From Myotis daubentonii (taxonomy: Eukaryota > Chordata > Mammalia > Chiroptera > Vespertilionidae): DNA of 64,000 nt. The translations under genes were made by a program, and so were the position numbers. Under the pieces are notes generated by a model. It was not told the origin of the DNA. It saw nothing but the letters and a program-made list of their open reading frames with translations, and did not search any database. Positions 45,590 to 55,605 of this stretch are shown here, piece after piece; position 1 is the first letter of the stretch, and the number at the start of each line of letters is the position of its first letter. Location: contig NC_081850.1 of NCBI RefSeq assembly GCF_963259705.1, positions 39,951,167 to 40,015,166 on the forward strand, in the 5' to 3' direction.

Positions 45590-45737
45590 AAACGTCAGAC
45601 TAGCAGCCTGGACATCCCCTGGGAGCTAAAATGCAGAATCTTCGGTCACACCCCAAACCTCCTGAAGCAGAATTGACATTTTAACAAGATCCCCAAGTGA
45701 TTCATATGCACATTAAGGTGTGAGAACTATTGCTCTA
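45590..45737 (+). mobile_element. MER5-like hAT MITE fragment
   Basis: 'cccctgggagctaaaatgca', 'aacaagatccccaagtgatt', 'catatgcacattaaggtgtg': typical MER5-type interior and right end. Confidence 0.6.
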
Positions 45738-46083
45738 AAAAATAAATTGCACCAGAGCTGGTTTTTTTTTTTTTTTTTGCGGGGGGAGGGGGGGAGTGGA
45801 GTGGAGAGAAGGCAGAACTGAGCACAGAGTCAGCAGAGGCAGCTGCTCTCATATACTACCCAGAGTCTTTCTCACACACCGCTATTTTCTGCTATTGAGC
45901 ACTGTCAGCAAAAAATAAATAAAATAAAAACAATAATAAAATAAATGGGGGGGGGGCAGAGGGGGGATAGGCAGGGAGACAAAAAAAAATTTGCAGAATC
46001 CTGCGGCTGTGAGAGAAACAAAAGGTTACTGAGGCCAGCTCAGACTTTTCTCCACTGCATTGCAAGCTAGGGTTTTATGGAAA

Positions 46084-46097
46084 GTTTCCATGGTTAC
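46084..46097. promoter_or_regulatory. RFX X-box-like site
   Basis: GTTTCCATGGTTAC matches the palindromic X-box GTTGCCATGGCAAC at 11 of 14 positions, about 60 bp upstream of the predicted start. Confidence 0.3.
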
Positions 46098-46132
46098 AAG
46101 AAGCTTAATTATGTTTTGCTAACATTGTTGAG

Positions 46133-46286
46133 TATATAAATATTTTAAGCTTGAGGACTAACTCAGAGCCCAGTTTCTTTCTCTCTTCCTTCACACTGCA
46201 TTCCTAACTTCACCTGTGGTGGGCATTGGTTTCTAAATGCGATCAAAGAGAACTATTTCAAGCATTGTCCGTCGAAGGAGAAAACG
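46133..46286 (+). promoter_or_regulatory. Candidate TATA promoter and alternative first exon
   Basis: TATATAAA at 46133-46140 is followed 27 bp later (TATA start to predicted start) by an initiator-like CTAACTC with the A at 46160. A strong splice donor ACG|GTAAGA sits after 46286. The implied 127-nt exon holds an ATG at 46237 opening a short basic peptide, MRSKRTISSIVRRRRKR, whose last codon would be split by the donor; unspliced, it meets a stop inside the donor. No known N-terminus is recognised, and AT-rich DNA yields such coincidences. Confidence 0.25.
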
Positions 46287-46494
46287 GTAAGATGAAAACG
46301 AAGTAGAAAACGTGAGACAGCGCTGCCTGTAATGAAATATGCGGGCTGCTGCAAATTACTCGGTTTTCTTTATCACTGTATCAGTAATATGAAGACACTA
46401 CTGTCTGCTCTGTCTCCCCAGATTAGCAAAGAAGCAAAAGAATGGCTATTTCCAGTCTCTGGACCCAAACAGAATTGTAGGAGCCACCCTAGAC

Positions 46495-46706
46495 CAGTGG
46501 TTGGCAAACTCATTAGTCAACAGAGCCAAATATCAACAGTACAACGACTGAAATTTCTTTTGAGAGCCAAATTTTTAAAACTTAAACTATATAGGTGGGT
46601 ACATTGTTATTAACTTAATTAGGGTCCTCCTAAGGCTTAGGAAGAGCCACACTCAAGGGGCCAAAGAGCTGCATGTGGCTCGCGAGCCGCAGTTTGCTGA
46701 CCACGG
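46495..46706 (-). mobile_element. Non-autonomous hAT element of bat type
   Basis: Left end CAGTGGTTGGCAAACT and right end AGTTTGCTGACCACGG form terminal inverted repeats. 'cacactcaaggggccaaaga' and 'gcatgtggctcgcgagccgc' near the right end are characteristic in reverse orientation. No matching 8-bp target duplication. Confidence 0.85.
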
Positions 46707-46865
46707 CTTACTTCCAGGCTTATCTCAGAACCTTCCCTTTCTTTTATCCTCACGGCCACAAGTCTGGACCAAACCGCCTTAACCAGTGACCCCCTGGCTA
46801 TCTCTTACCCTTCGAATCATCATATCCCCTGAAACTAGAGGGTGTTTTGTTTAAAGGCACATTTT

Positions 46866-47059
46866 GAGCCCTGGCTCAGTTGATTGAGCCTCATCCCAGG
46901 ACTCAGGTTCAATTCCTGGTTTATGGGCTCGATCCCTGGTTGCGGGGGGGGGGGGGGGTGGGGGGGGTGGGGGGGGCGGGGGACGAGAGGGGGCAGCATT
47001 CGGGAGGCAGCTGATTGATGTTTCTCTCTTTTAAATCAATAAAAACATATATATTTTTT
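46866..47059 (+). mobile_element. Ves-related SINE with expanded G tract
   Basis: Head 'gccctggctcagttgattga', tail 'tctcttttaaatcaataaaa'. Target duplication AAAGGCACA(T/A)TTT at 46853-46865 and 47060-47072. The interior (46944-46983) is about 40 bp of nearly pure G. Confidence 0.88.
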
Positions 47060-47309
47060 AAAGGCACAATTTCAATCACAAAATTCCCCTACCTAGAACT
47101 CTTCAATGACTGTCAAGGGCCATTAGGGGAAAGTTTCAAATACATGACTCATTCTGCCTTCAGATCTGGCCCTTGCCACCTTCTCTACGACCTCGTTGAG
47201 GCAGGCGAGTAAGAAGCTGGGGAAATTCCTTGGCAAGTGGCATAGGGAAACAGACAGAGAGCTGGACAAACTGGCCGAGCAATTTACAGCCAGAGACAGA
47301 AGGCCACCT

Positions 47310-47810
47310 CCCTAGAGATAGCATCTAGGCCTCAGTTGTGGTCAGGACAGCTGCACTGGTTAATGAATCCTGCCCTGGTGCTAACCCATCCGTGGAGACC
47401 ATGACCCTGAAAGGACCTTGCCAGAAAGCTGATGAATATTCTATTGAGACCCTCCCCTGAGACCTCTAAGATTTCCACCCTTAAAAGAACCCTGAGCTCT
47501 CCCCACCCTGGAAGCACACCCTCCCTTTCCCCCTCACCTTCCCTCTTTTCTTTCCCACAGGATCCTAACCTCTAAGGGCCCCATGTGGCTTGTAATCCGG
47601 CAGCAATGGGCCATGGCAGCCCATTCAGGGCAAACCCCCTGAGTCTGTCCCCCAGACCCCCTTTTCTCTCGCGTTTCGATGAGCCAAAGCAGCCAGCCCT
47701 AGGCTGGTTTCCCAGCCCAGCCTTGTTTCGTTGTCCCCAGCTTTAATAAATGTCCTCAAAAATTCACCTGGACTCCTGTTGTAAAATTTTTCCAGCACAA
47801 AGTCAAGAAC
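47310..47810 (+). mobile_element. ERV-like LTR, family A, longer copy
   Basis: Shares 'gatagcatctagg', 'gagaccctccc' and 'aagatttccacc' with the 29.4-kb copy. It continues with a C-rich part, a polyadenylation signal 'tttaataaatg' near 47744, and 'ctcctgttgtaaaatttttc'. No coding part. Confidence 0.6.
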
Positions 47811-47889
47811 ACACACTACCGGCCTCTGCAGACCCCCTCAGGGCCAGGTCCCCTTTCTGGGAACATCTTCTCTTGCCTCTCTGCCTGGG

Positions 47890-47998
47890 GCAGGGAGCAG
47901 GGGCAGGCTGGAAGGGGTCATTGGGGGAAAATAGGGGACATATGTGATACTTTCAACAATAAAGATTTTGTAAACCTTAAAAAAGATTTTTTTTTTAA
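47890..47998 (+). mobile_element. Bat L1 3' terminus
   Basis: 'ggaaggggtcattgggggaa', 'gacatatgtgatactttcaa', 'caataaagattttg': a short 5'-truncated L1. Confidence 0.75.
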
Positions 47999-48329
47999 GG
48001 AAAACTCAGTACTTATAGAACGTCATCAGGAACGTCTGTCTCCCACTGTCCCTTTAACCTTTCATGTGACTGTCTCTTCTTTCATAATTGGATGAAAATG
48101 CCAATAGTTTTAATAACTTCTTGGTTCCTTATCAAGTAATTGAAAATAATATGGTCACTTCCAGTGCCCAGCAATTATCAGTTCAAAATTTCAAAACATC
48201 TAGTCTCACACCACACCACACTAGATTTAAAATTAAATGGTGCTCCTCAGCCTGCGAGAGCTCAATATGTGCAGGACATTTATGGAGGAAGGGGGTGGGA
48301 CATGGTCCCATCTTCTCATTTTCTACCAT
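47999..48329. other. Unique sequence
   Basis: No element recognised. A T-run at about 47988-47997 borders it. Confidence 0.35.
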
Positions 48330-48722
48330 GTAGAAGCAGTGTAAACTGGCCCAAACTCTTTAGAAAACAATTTGTCATTACTTTATCGAGGTGAACATAT
48401 GCATCCCCCACCACTCAGCAATTTACTTCCAGGTAGCATTTACCCCGAGAAACATACTGACAGAATGGTCAATAGAGCATGATATGTTCTTACAACGGGA
48501 CACTGTACAGCAGTGAAACTGAATGATCCATAGCTCTATGCAACAAAATGGATAAACCTCACAATCTACGCAAGTTGAATTGTAGAATACTTGCAGTGTA
48601 CTACCTTACGTATAAAGTTTTAAAGCAAAATTAATAATATATTTTCTATATACATATACAAAGATGGAATAAAACCATAAAGAAAAGGAAGGATAACCAA
48701 AACTCAGGTTAATGGTTACTTC
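48330..48722 (+). mobile_element. Old L1 3' region
   Basis: 'cagcaatttacttccaggta', 'cactgtacagcagtgaaact', 'ggataaacctcacaatctac', 'ggttaatggttacttctata'. Forward, highly mutated. Confidence 0.65.
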
Positions 48723-48724
48723 TA

Positions 48725-48918
48725 TATATATGTTTTTATTGACTTGAGAGAGAGGAAGGGAGAGGGAGAGAGAGATAGAAACAGCAATCTGCTGCCTCCT
48801 AAATGCCCCATACTGGGGATTGAGCCCACAACCTGGGCCTGTGCCATGACTGGGAATTAAGCCAGGGACCTTTGGTTCATGGGTCGAAGCTCAACCACTG
48901 AGCCGCACTGGCCATGCC
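48725..48918 (-). mobile_element. Ves-related SINE
   Basis: 'tttttattgacttgagag' at the left, 'ccactgagccgcactggcca' head at the right. Confidence 0.85.
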
Positions 48919-48943
48919 TAGTGGGTCAAAGATTCAGTGAAGA

Positions 48944-49190
48944 CCCTGGATGGTGTGGCTCAGTTGGTTGGGCATTGTCTCATGAACCAAAAGGTTGCAG
49001 GTTCAATTCCTGGTAAGGGCACATGCCTAAGTTGTAGGCTGAATCCCCAGTAGGGCATGGTCTCAATCCCCAGTAGAGAGTGGCCTCAATCCCCAGTAAG
49101 GGGCATACAGGAGGAAACCGTGTTTCTCTCTCTCTCTCCCCCTTCCTTTCTCTCAAATCAATTAAAACATTTTTTTTAAGAAAAAGAAAA
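48944..49190 (+). mobile_element. Ves-related SINE with internal triplication
   Basis: Head 'gatggtgtggctcagttggt'. The phrase 'aatccccagta' occurs three times within about 70 bp (49031-49100), a tandem expansion of a 28-bp unit, then the normal tail. Imperfect target duplication around 'a(g/a)tgaaga'. Confidence 0.88.
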
Positions 49191-49286
49191 ATACAATGAA
49201 GAAATAATACACTTGGCTGGGTGATAAGCATATGTATTTATTATATTCTTTAAATTTATCTAAATTCTATCTATATTATCTATATA

Positions 49287-49442
49287 CTAGAGGCCAGGTG
49301 CATGAATTCGTGCACTGATGGGGTCCAGCCAGCCCACCTGATGAGGCCCATCAGGGGTGGGCTGGCCGGGACAAGGGGCTGCAGGCATTCTGGTAGTTCT
49401 GCTGTTTGGTCAATTTGCATATTACCATTTTATTATAAAGGA
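49287..49442 (-). mobile_element. Short HeliBat-type Helitron, left of a head-to-head pair
   Basis: CTAG at 49287-49290 after A, 3' hairpin 'gtgcatgaattcgtgcac', ending 'ttttattataaaGGA' before T, so the 5' end is TCCTTTATAATAAAA on the reverse strand. 156 bp. Confidence 0.9.
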
Positions 49443-49847
49443 TAGAAAAGCCTAAACGACCAGACAACCAGAAGACCAGACAACTAGATAGTAGCTATGA
49501 TGTGCACTCACCACCAGGGGGCAGATGCTCAATGTAGGAGCTGTCCCCTGGTGGTCAGTGTGCTCCCACAGTGGGAGTGCCACTGGGCTGACAGATGGGC
49601 ACCAAATGCAGGGCTCATGGCTGGCAGCTTCGAGCCTCTCCCGTGTATACTCACCCTGCGTGCCCAAGCAGTGGCGGAGGCAGGCGCAGTGGGGCTGGAA
49701 TGAGTGGGATTGAGGCGGACAACGAGCTAGAGCCTGATGAGCTGGCGGGTAAAGCCAGGCTGTGGCGGTGGCGGGGAGGTCCACTGGTCCCCGCAGGCCA
49801 GGCCGAGGGACCCCACCAGTGCACAAACCCATGCACTGGGCCTCTAG
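49443..49847 (+). mobile_element. HeliBat-type Helitron, right of a head-to-head pair
   Basis: Begins within 'agaaaagcctaaacgaccag' without the canonical TC terminus, so the 5' end is truncated at or fused with its neighbour. 3' end: 'gtgcacaaacccatgcactg' hairpin, then CTAG at 49844-49847 and T. Confidence 0.88.
49511..49554. promoter_or_regulatory. Facing pair of CTCF-like motifs in Helitron
   Basis: Forward CCACCAGGGGGCAG (49511-49524) and reverse CCACCAGGGGACAG (49541-49554), again 16 bp apart. Confidence 0.5.
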
Positions 49848-50084
49848 TATAAATATAAATGACATATCTATCAATGATTTTATATGTACAAAATATTGGA
49901 TAAAACAAACAAAAAGTACAGGGTACTTATTTCCCCCTTTATTTGCCATAATCAGTTGTCTCTGTTATTTCAAGGTAGATCCTAGATTTCTTGAACATCA
50001 ACCTGTTTCAAGGCCACAGTCTCAGCTCAATTCTGAGGAGCCATTTTGCCTACAAACTAAACCTGGTATCAGACAGCAGGGAAA
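49848..50084. other. Unique sequence
   Basis: Nothing recognised. Confidence 0.35.
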
Positions 50085-50290
50085 ACAGAAGAATAAGAAG
50101 TATGTTCTTATTCTGGCTCTGCCATTTATCAGCTGTATGATTTTTGGAATCTCAGCCTCAGTTTTCTTGCCTACAAAATGGGACTAACCACTCCAGCCTC
50201 ACAGGGTTGCTGTGCGGATTGAATGAGACAAAGATGCACAAAGTACTAAGTGCATAGTAAGTGTTCAGTTCCTTTCCCAGCATAAAATAG
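50085..50290 (+). mobile_element. MIR SINE
   Basis: 'ctggctctgccatttatcag', 'cagttttcttgcctacaaaa', 'gggttgctgtgcggattgaa', 'agtgcatagtaagtgttcag': forward MIR. Confidence 0.9.
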
Positions 50291-51282
50291 GTAAGAGTGT
50301 GTGTGTTCAAAACGGTGTACAACTATTATTCTATTTACAAGCTAAGTTTAAGCCTGGGCATTACCGTAGTCAACTCATTATTTCACTCAACAGCCATGTG
50401 TTCAATGGTTACTGCACACCAGACATTCTGATGATAGATCTGTAGTTTCAACCTCCCAAGTGAAAAATGGCATCCTTTCTAACCTCAGGGGTAGACCTAA
50501 TGAAGAGATTTCTAACCCAAGCCGTGCATAACATAAAGATGGAGTTACAGGGACTTCGGCTGCGGGCAAGTAAAATGTTTAATAAATAATGAAAATATGA
50601 CCCTTGGCGCCAGTGTGGTACTTAAGGCCATTCATACTCCTTGCCACCGGCTGAGTCATTGCGAAGCCGGGGAAACATGAGTTCCTGAAGCTACCTGGAT
50701 GGCTGGTTATGTCATCTCTGGTTGAAATGGATCCCGAAATGTATGTCATCTCCTGGGGGGTGGGGGCGGGGAGAGAGGTTTTAACTCCTGGAAGTGAGCT
50801 ATTACTTTGTTCCAGTTTGCAAAAAAGACCAATTAGACTCCATTCCCAGAAACCATCTTCCTGAATGACTTAAAGCAGGGCTAAGGAAACAGAATGCATA
50901 TTTTTAATTGATTCTGTCTTTCCTTGAGCAGAGCTTCAAGTAGCCTAATAAATTTTTAAGTTCCCAAAGAGCTGGTTGCATTCAGAGTGACTCCAGCAAA
51001 CACACCCTAATTTGGGATGTCACCGCCATCGCTGCCATAAATCATCACAAACAAAATTGCTGCTCGGACTAATTGGGGCTTGATGAAAGGCTGTCCTCCC
51101 CGTCCTCGTCCGCCTCCTCCTTCTTCACTTTACTGGGTATCAGTTCTCAAAATTAGGGATATGAATCTGAGCTATCCTTCTATTAATAATTCAGATGTCT
51201 GGTCAGAGAAGGACCGCAGGATTTCAGAGCCGGAAGCTGGAGCTCAGAGCTCCTGCATCCATTTCCAAGGTCACGATCTTAG
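50291..51282. other. Repeat-free stretch, possibly conserved
   Basis: No transposon recognised. 50930-51075 is rich in homeodomain-type TAATT/ATAAAT sites ('ccataaatcatcacaaacaa', 'ggactaattgggg') and could be an enhancer. No exon seen. Confidence 0.35.
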
Positions 51283-51470
51283 TGCGGGGCTTCTCTAACT
51301 GCAGTGTGTGATGGAGTCACCGATGACAGATTGCTGGTCCCCATGCTCAGCGTTTCTGATTCAGTATGTATGGGATGTGGCCTGAGAACATGCATTTCTG
51401 GCAAGTTGTTAGGTGTTACTGATGCTTCTGGCCCAGGGACCACAGTATGAAAACCCTTGTCTTAGTTCCT
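51283..51470 (+). mobile_element. MER5-like hAT MITE
   Basis: 'gattgctggtccccatgctc', 'gtttctgattcagtatgtat', 'gcatttctggcaagttgtta', 'gatgcttctggcccagggac': the MER5 order. Confidence 0.8.
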
Positions 51471-51594
51471 TGAAGGGCAAGGTAGACAGACCAACCCTCA
51501 GGCTGTCCAGGACTCTCTCCAAGGTGGCTCTTCTACGGGACACAGGTTTACGCTAAAGTTACGGAATCCACAGCTTCCTACTGAAAGGGGAGAT

Positions 51595-51885
51595 TGCTTT
51601 GGAGTCAGATAGTTTAGCTTTGTGACTCTGAACAGGTAGGTCACTTAGCTTATGTGAATCCCAGCATCTTCATCTGTAAACTAGGGATTATTAGTTCTTC
51701 TAACAATCTGAGACTTCTGAGGAATAGTTCAGAACTGCTTGGTAGAGTTTGAGGACTGTAAGCCATTAATAAGCATATAGTTTAGCTTCTTCACTCTTTA
51801 GATATGGAAACACATATGCAGGGAACGTGTCTTATCTGAGATCTCGCAGCACATGGCAGAAAGAGGAACAGAATCCTGGTCTTTT
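51595..51885. mobile_element. Two MIR fragments
   Basis: 51595-51740 reads forward ('gtgactctgaacaggtaggt', 'catcttcatctgtaaactag'). 51795-51885 reads in reverse ('gatatggaaacacatatgca', 'cagcacatggcagaaagagg'). Confidence 0.65.
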
Positions 51886-52679
51886 AATGCACTTTGTTTT
51901 GTTTAAATTTTTCACATCGGATGAATATTTCCAAACCAGACACTTTAAAAACACTTCAGTAGCGGAAGACCATTCATGTGGCAAGATGCAGTCTTATGAC
52001 AAGCACTTTAGAGAACCATATTAGCCAAGTTCTGTGATTTAATCTACTTTTTAAAATACTATTTTTTGTACAATGTTCCACATTACACTTATACAGTGGA
52101 ACTCAAAATATGGGAAGATAATAAAGAATTTAGTCTGCTCACCCTTAACTATTAAAAGAAAGCATAAAGCAAGTGTCCCACATTGATTTTTATTTTTCCT
52201 TACTGGGGATTTTCAAAAAGAGCTTTCCTTGTGGCATAATAGTGTTTTGCAAAAGGGCTGTGACTATTTATAGATTTCTTGTCTTTGCTGGTAAAAACGA
52301 GTACACTTGGAAAAGGAGAGTTTAGTAGCTGGGAAATCAGTTTCCAAATAAAGGAGGTAAAGATTTGAAATGCATTAAGAAGATTATAGTAAGTGTTTAA
52401 AAGAAAAAAAATGCAACTCAAAGGACATTACTCACTCAAGCCGTGCTTGGTGAGGAGTGGGCTAGAGCTACGTAGCTGAAACTCCTCCTCTGGTACACAG
52501 TCCTGGGGTGCAGTGGTGCTGAGATTTGCTGAATTGAGTTAATGGCATTAACGAAGCCAGTGCTGTGGCACTGTGACCAGCTCATCATCATTTTCACTTT
52601 TGAAAATATTAATATTTTCCAAAACATTAGTTGACATTTTAATGAATGTTAAAGAATAATGGGTCAGTGTTGTGGATTA
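51886..52679. other. AT-rich unique sequence
   Basis: No element or exon recognised. Confidence 0.4.
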
Positions 52680-52693
52680 AGAAACCAGCATAG

Positions 52694-52914
52694 GCCCTAG
52701 CCAGTTTGACTCAGTGCATAGAGCATCGACCTGCAGACTGAAGGGTCCCGGGTTTGATTCCAGTCAAGGGCACATGCCTGGGTTGCGTGCTCAGTCTCCA
52801 AACGGGGCATGCAGGAGGCAACCGATCAATGATTCTCTCTCATCATTGATGTTTCTATCTCTTTCTCCCTCTCCCTTCCTCTCTAAAATCAATAAAAATA
52901 TTTAAAAAAAGAAA
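52694..52914 (+). mobile_element. Ves SINE
   Basis: Complete forward copy with a perfect 14-bp target duplication AGAAACCAGCATAG at 52680-52693 and 52915-52928. Confidence 0.96.
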
Positions 52915-52931
52915 AGAAACCAGCATAGAAT

Positions 52932-53100
52932 GCTCGACTAGTGTGGCTTAGTGGTTGAGTGTTGACCCATGAACCAAGAGGTCATTGATTCGATTCCCAG
53001 TTGGGGCACATGCCTTTGGGGGATGCAGGGTGTAACTGATTGATGTTCTTCTCTCATTAATGTTTCTATCTCTCTATCCCTCTCCCTCTCTCTCAATAAT
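52932..53100 (+). mobile_element. Older Ves-related SINE
   Basis: 'ctagtgtggcttagtggttg', 'gattcgattcccagttgggg', then a (CT)-rich tail and 'aataataataatga'. Confidence 0.82.
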
Positions 53101-53108
53101 AATAATGA

Positions 53109-53579
53109 TCCTATCTAATAAAGAGGGAATATGCTAATTGACTGCCCCACCCTCAAATATGGCGGTGCCCATAGCCAATAAGGAGGGAATATGCTAATTG
53201 AATGCCTTGCTCTCAAAGATGGCGGTGCCCACAGCCACAAGATGGTGGCACCCAGTCCCCTCAGCCTTGCCGGGCTGGCAGGCGCGTGGCTAGGCCAGGC
53301 CCACCCCGAGGTAGGCTCAGTTGCTCCACATGCCTGCCTCTTGAGTCCCCCAGTCCCCTCAGCCCCCCAGCTGCCCAGGGCCGCCTGAGGCTCAAGTAAC
53401 CAGGGCTGGCCGAGGCTTGCACTGCAGGCGGTGGCAGCAGCAGAGGTGTGATGGGGCGTCGCCTTCCTCTCATCGCTGGGTCGCCTCCCACCCCTGAGGG
53501 CTTCCAGACTGTGAGAGGGGGCAGGCTGGGCTGAGGGACCCCCCTCCAGTGCATGAATTTTCATGCTCTGGGCCTCTAG
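53109..53579 (+). mobile_element. HeliBat-type Helitron with 5' duplication
   Basis: 5' TCCTATCTAATAAAGAGGG after an A; 3' 'gcatgaattttcatgctc' hairpin then CTAG (53576-53579) before T. The first about 60 bp, starting 'aataaagagggaatatgcta' (53119), recurs immediately, starting 'aataaggagggaatatgcta' (53179). No replication protein. Confidence 0.92.
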
Positions 53580-53784
53580 TAAAACATATAAAAAAATAAA
53601 AAGAAAGCAACATAGTTTTGGTTCTCCCTGGTATTTGTCTTGATGTAAGTCCACTGTTTACACCAAGATCACCGCTTGGTTTATAGTAAGACTAAGCCCA
53701 ATGGTATATTTTACTATAACACTTACTTGATCGAAAGAATTTATTTTTAAATGTGTGTATGTGTGTGTGAAGTACCTAATCATT

Positions 53785-53962
53785 TTTTAAAAATTTGTTG
53801 ATTGATCTGAGAGACAGAGAGAGAGAGAATCATTGATCTGCTGCTCCACCCACTCATACATTCATTGGCTGATTCCTATATGTGCCTGTGCTGGGAATCA
53901 AACCCGAAACCTTGGCTTACGGGAATCATACTCTAGCCAACTGAGCTACCCATCCAGGGCCT
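53785..53962 (-). mobile_element. Older bat tRNA-SINE
   Basis: 'tttgttgattgatctgagag', 'gggaatcaaacccgaaacct', 'ccaactgagctacccatcca'. Reverse copy. Confidence 0.78.
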
Positions 53963-55099
53963 GATCCATACGAGTTAAAACTCTTATTCTGAGAAGAGAT
54001 ATATTCACTAAGTGAGCACTAGCTGGCTAAGCAGACAAGCACTGGTCCTCTTCTCCCAACTCTTTAGTTACCTGTTTCGACTTCAGGACTCAGATTTAAC
54101 CAGTGATGCAGCCGTTCCAAGACAGCAGGGATTTTCAACGGCCATGGACGGACATCCTGGTTCACAGATCTGTGGGGGAGTGAGGAGGGGTTTGTTCACA
54201 GCCGAGGGACAGGGGATTGTGCACATCAGGAAACCTACCTTATCTGCTCACCTGATAATTAATATCCTGCATTAATGGAAAGGTGCAGTCCCAGGGAGAT
54301 AATAAAAAAATCCCTTTAAAAAGCCAATTTGAGACCCCAGCCACGATTTGCAATGGGTCCTACCTCAGATGATTTGGAGCTCCTGGTAATAGGCCTGGGT
54401 CTCTGAAAAGAAATTATTTTGAAGTGGTGATATAAATTATGTATGAGTATCAATTGAATATTCAAGCATAATGGGTTTATGGAATACAAGAGAACATTTC
54501 TTTTGAGATGCTGCAATACTGCTATTGTTAGGTTCAGAGCCCAGCTGATTGCTTACAGGGAGCCTTTGTGCAAATGGGAGAGAGGCACTCCCTCTGGGCG
54601 ATGCAGCCCTGTGGGTACATGCTTTGGCAAGCAGAGCCTGGCCTGCAGCTTAGCTCCCTTCTGTCCCATTGGCTGGGTGCCTTGGTGTAATGCACAAATG
54701 GCACCTCCTGAAGTGGCAGCCCCAGTTGCTATTTGTAATGTGTGCCAAGCAGAAGGGATTTCAAGGCCTGGAGTGGCTGGGTGGGTTGGTAGAGAGTGCG
54801 AGAGTATGCTTGAAAGACATAAACGTGACAGTTCCTTCTCTTTCCTCAACTCAGAGGTTATCCTTAAGAGATAGTGAAGCTCTAACATGCCCTAAAAGCG
54901 GATGGAGCCTGCAGGGTAGAGAACAGAGATCTTACCTGGCAGGTATGTTTCCTGAAGAAGCTCAGCTGGTGGGGCCATACTTGCCAAAGCAGACGCAAAC
55001 AGCCCAACACCTGGGATGTTTGGATTTCTAGCACCAGAACTGTCTTTTTTGCCACCTGCTGCAATGTCCTGGGAAGGGAAAACTGTGTTGTGTTGGGTG
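53963..55099. other. Unique sequence
   Basis: Overlapping frames on both strands at 54479-55031 (110-131 residues) show no known domain. No promoter or clear splice sites seen. Treated as non-coding. Confidence 0.35.
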
Positions 55100-55112
55100 T
55101 GAAGCTAAAACC

Positions 55113-55592
55113 ACCCCCCGTTTTTTTGGTTGTTTTTTTTTGCAAATGCTTTTTAAAAAAAATATATTTTATTGATTTTTTACAGAGAGGAAGGGAGAGA
55201 TAGTTAGAAACATCGATGAGAGAGAAACATCGATCAGCTGCCTCCTGCACATCTCCTACTGGGGATGTGCCTGCAACCCAGGTACATGCCCTTGACCGGA
55301 ATCGAACCTGGGACCATTCAGTCCGTAAGCCGACGCTCTATCCACTGAGCCAAACCGGTTTCGGCTGCAAATGCTTTTTAAAAAGTATTTTTATTGATTT
55401 CAGAGAGGAAGGGAAAGGAAGAGAGAGATAGACACATCAATGATGAGAGGGCATCATTGATTGGCTGCCTCCTGCACGCCCCCTACTGGGGACCGAGCCC
55501 TCAACCCAGGCAAGTGCCCTTGACTAGAATCAAACCCAGGACCTTTGAGTTGGTAGGCCAACGCTCTATCCACTGAGCCAAACTGGCCAGGG
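55113..55592 (-). mobile_element. Older Ves SINE with a young one in its tail
   Basis: Outer target duplication TGAAGCTAAAACC at 55100-55112 and 55593-55605. The body is 55385-55592. Its T-rich tail (55113-55159) was broken by the inner SINE. Contains a reverse CTCF-like core CCAGTAGGGGGCGT at 55476-55489. Confidence 0.93.
55160..55365 (-). mobile_element. Young Ves SINE nested in the older copy
   Basis: Perfect 19-bp target duplication TGCAAATGCTTTTTAAAAA at 55141-55159 and 55366-55384. Head 'gagccaaaccggtttcggc'. Confidence 0.96.
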
Positions 55593-55605
55593 TGAAGCTA
55601 AAACC

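Noticed and set aside
48944..49190. CRISPR-like array from repeated 'aatccccagta'
   Set aside because: Only three units, inside a SINE, in a mammalian genome.
49452..49949. 165-codon reverse-strand frame, and similar frames at 53115-53654, 58422-58932 and 41134-41530
   Set aside because: All lie in GC-rich interiors of non-autonomous Helitrons. No Rep or helicase motif and no other domain.
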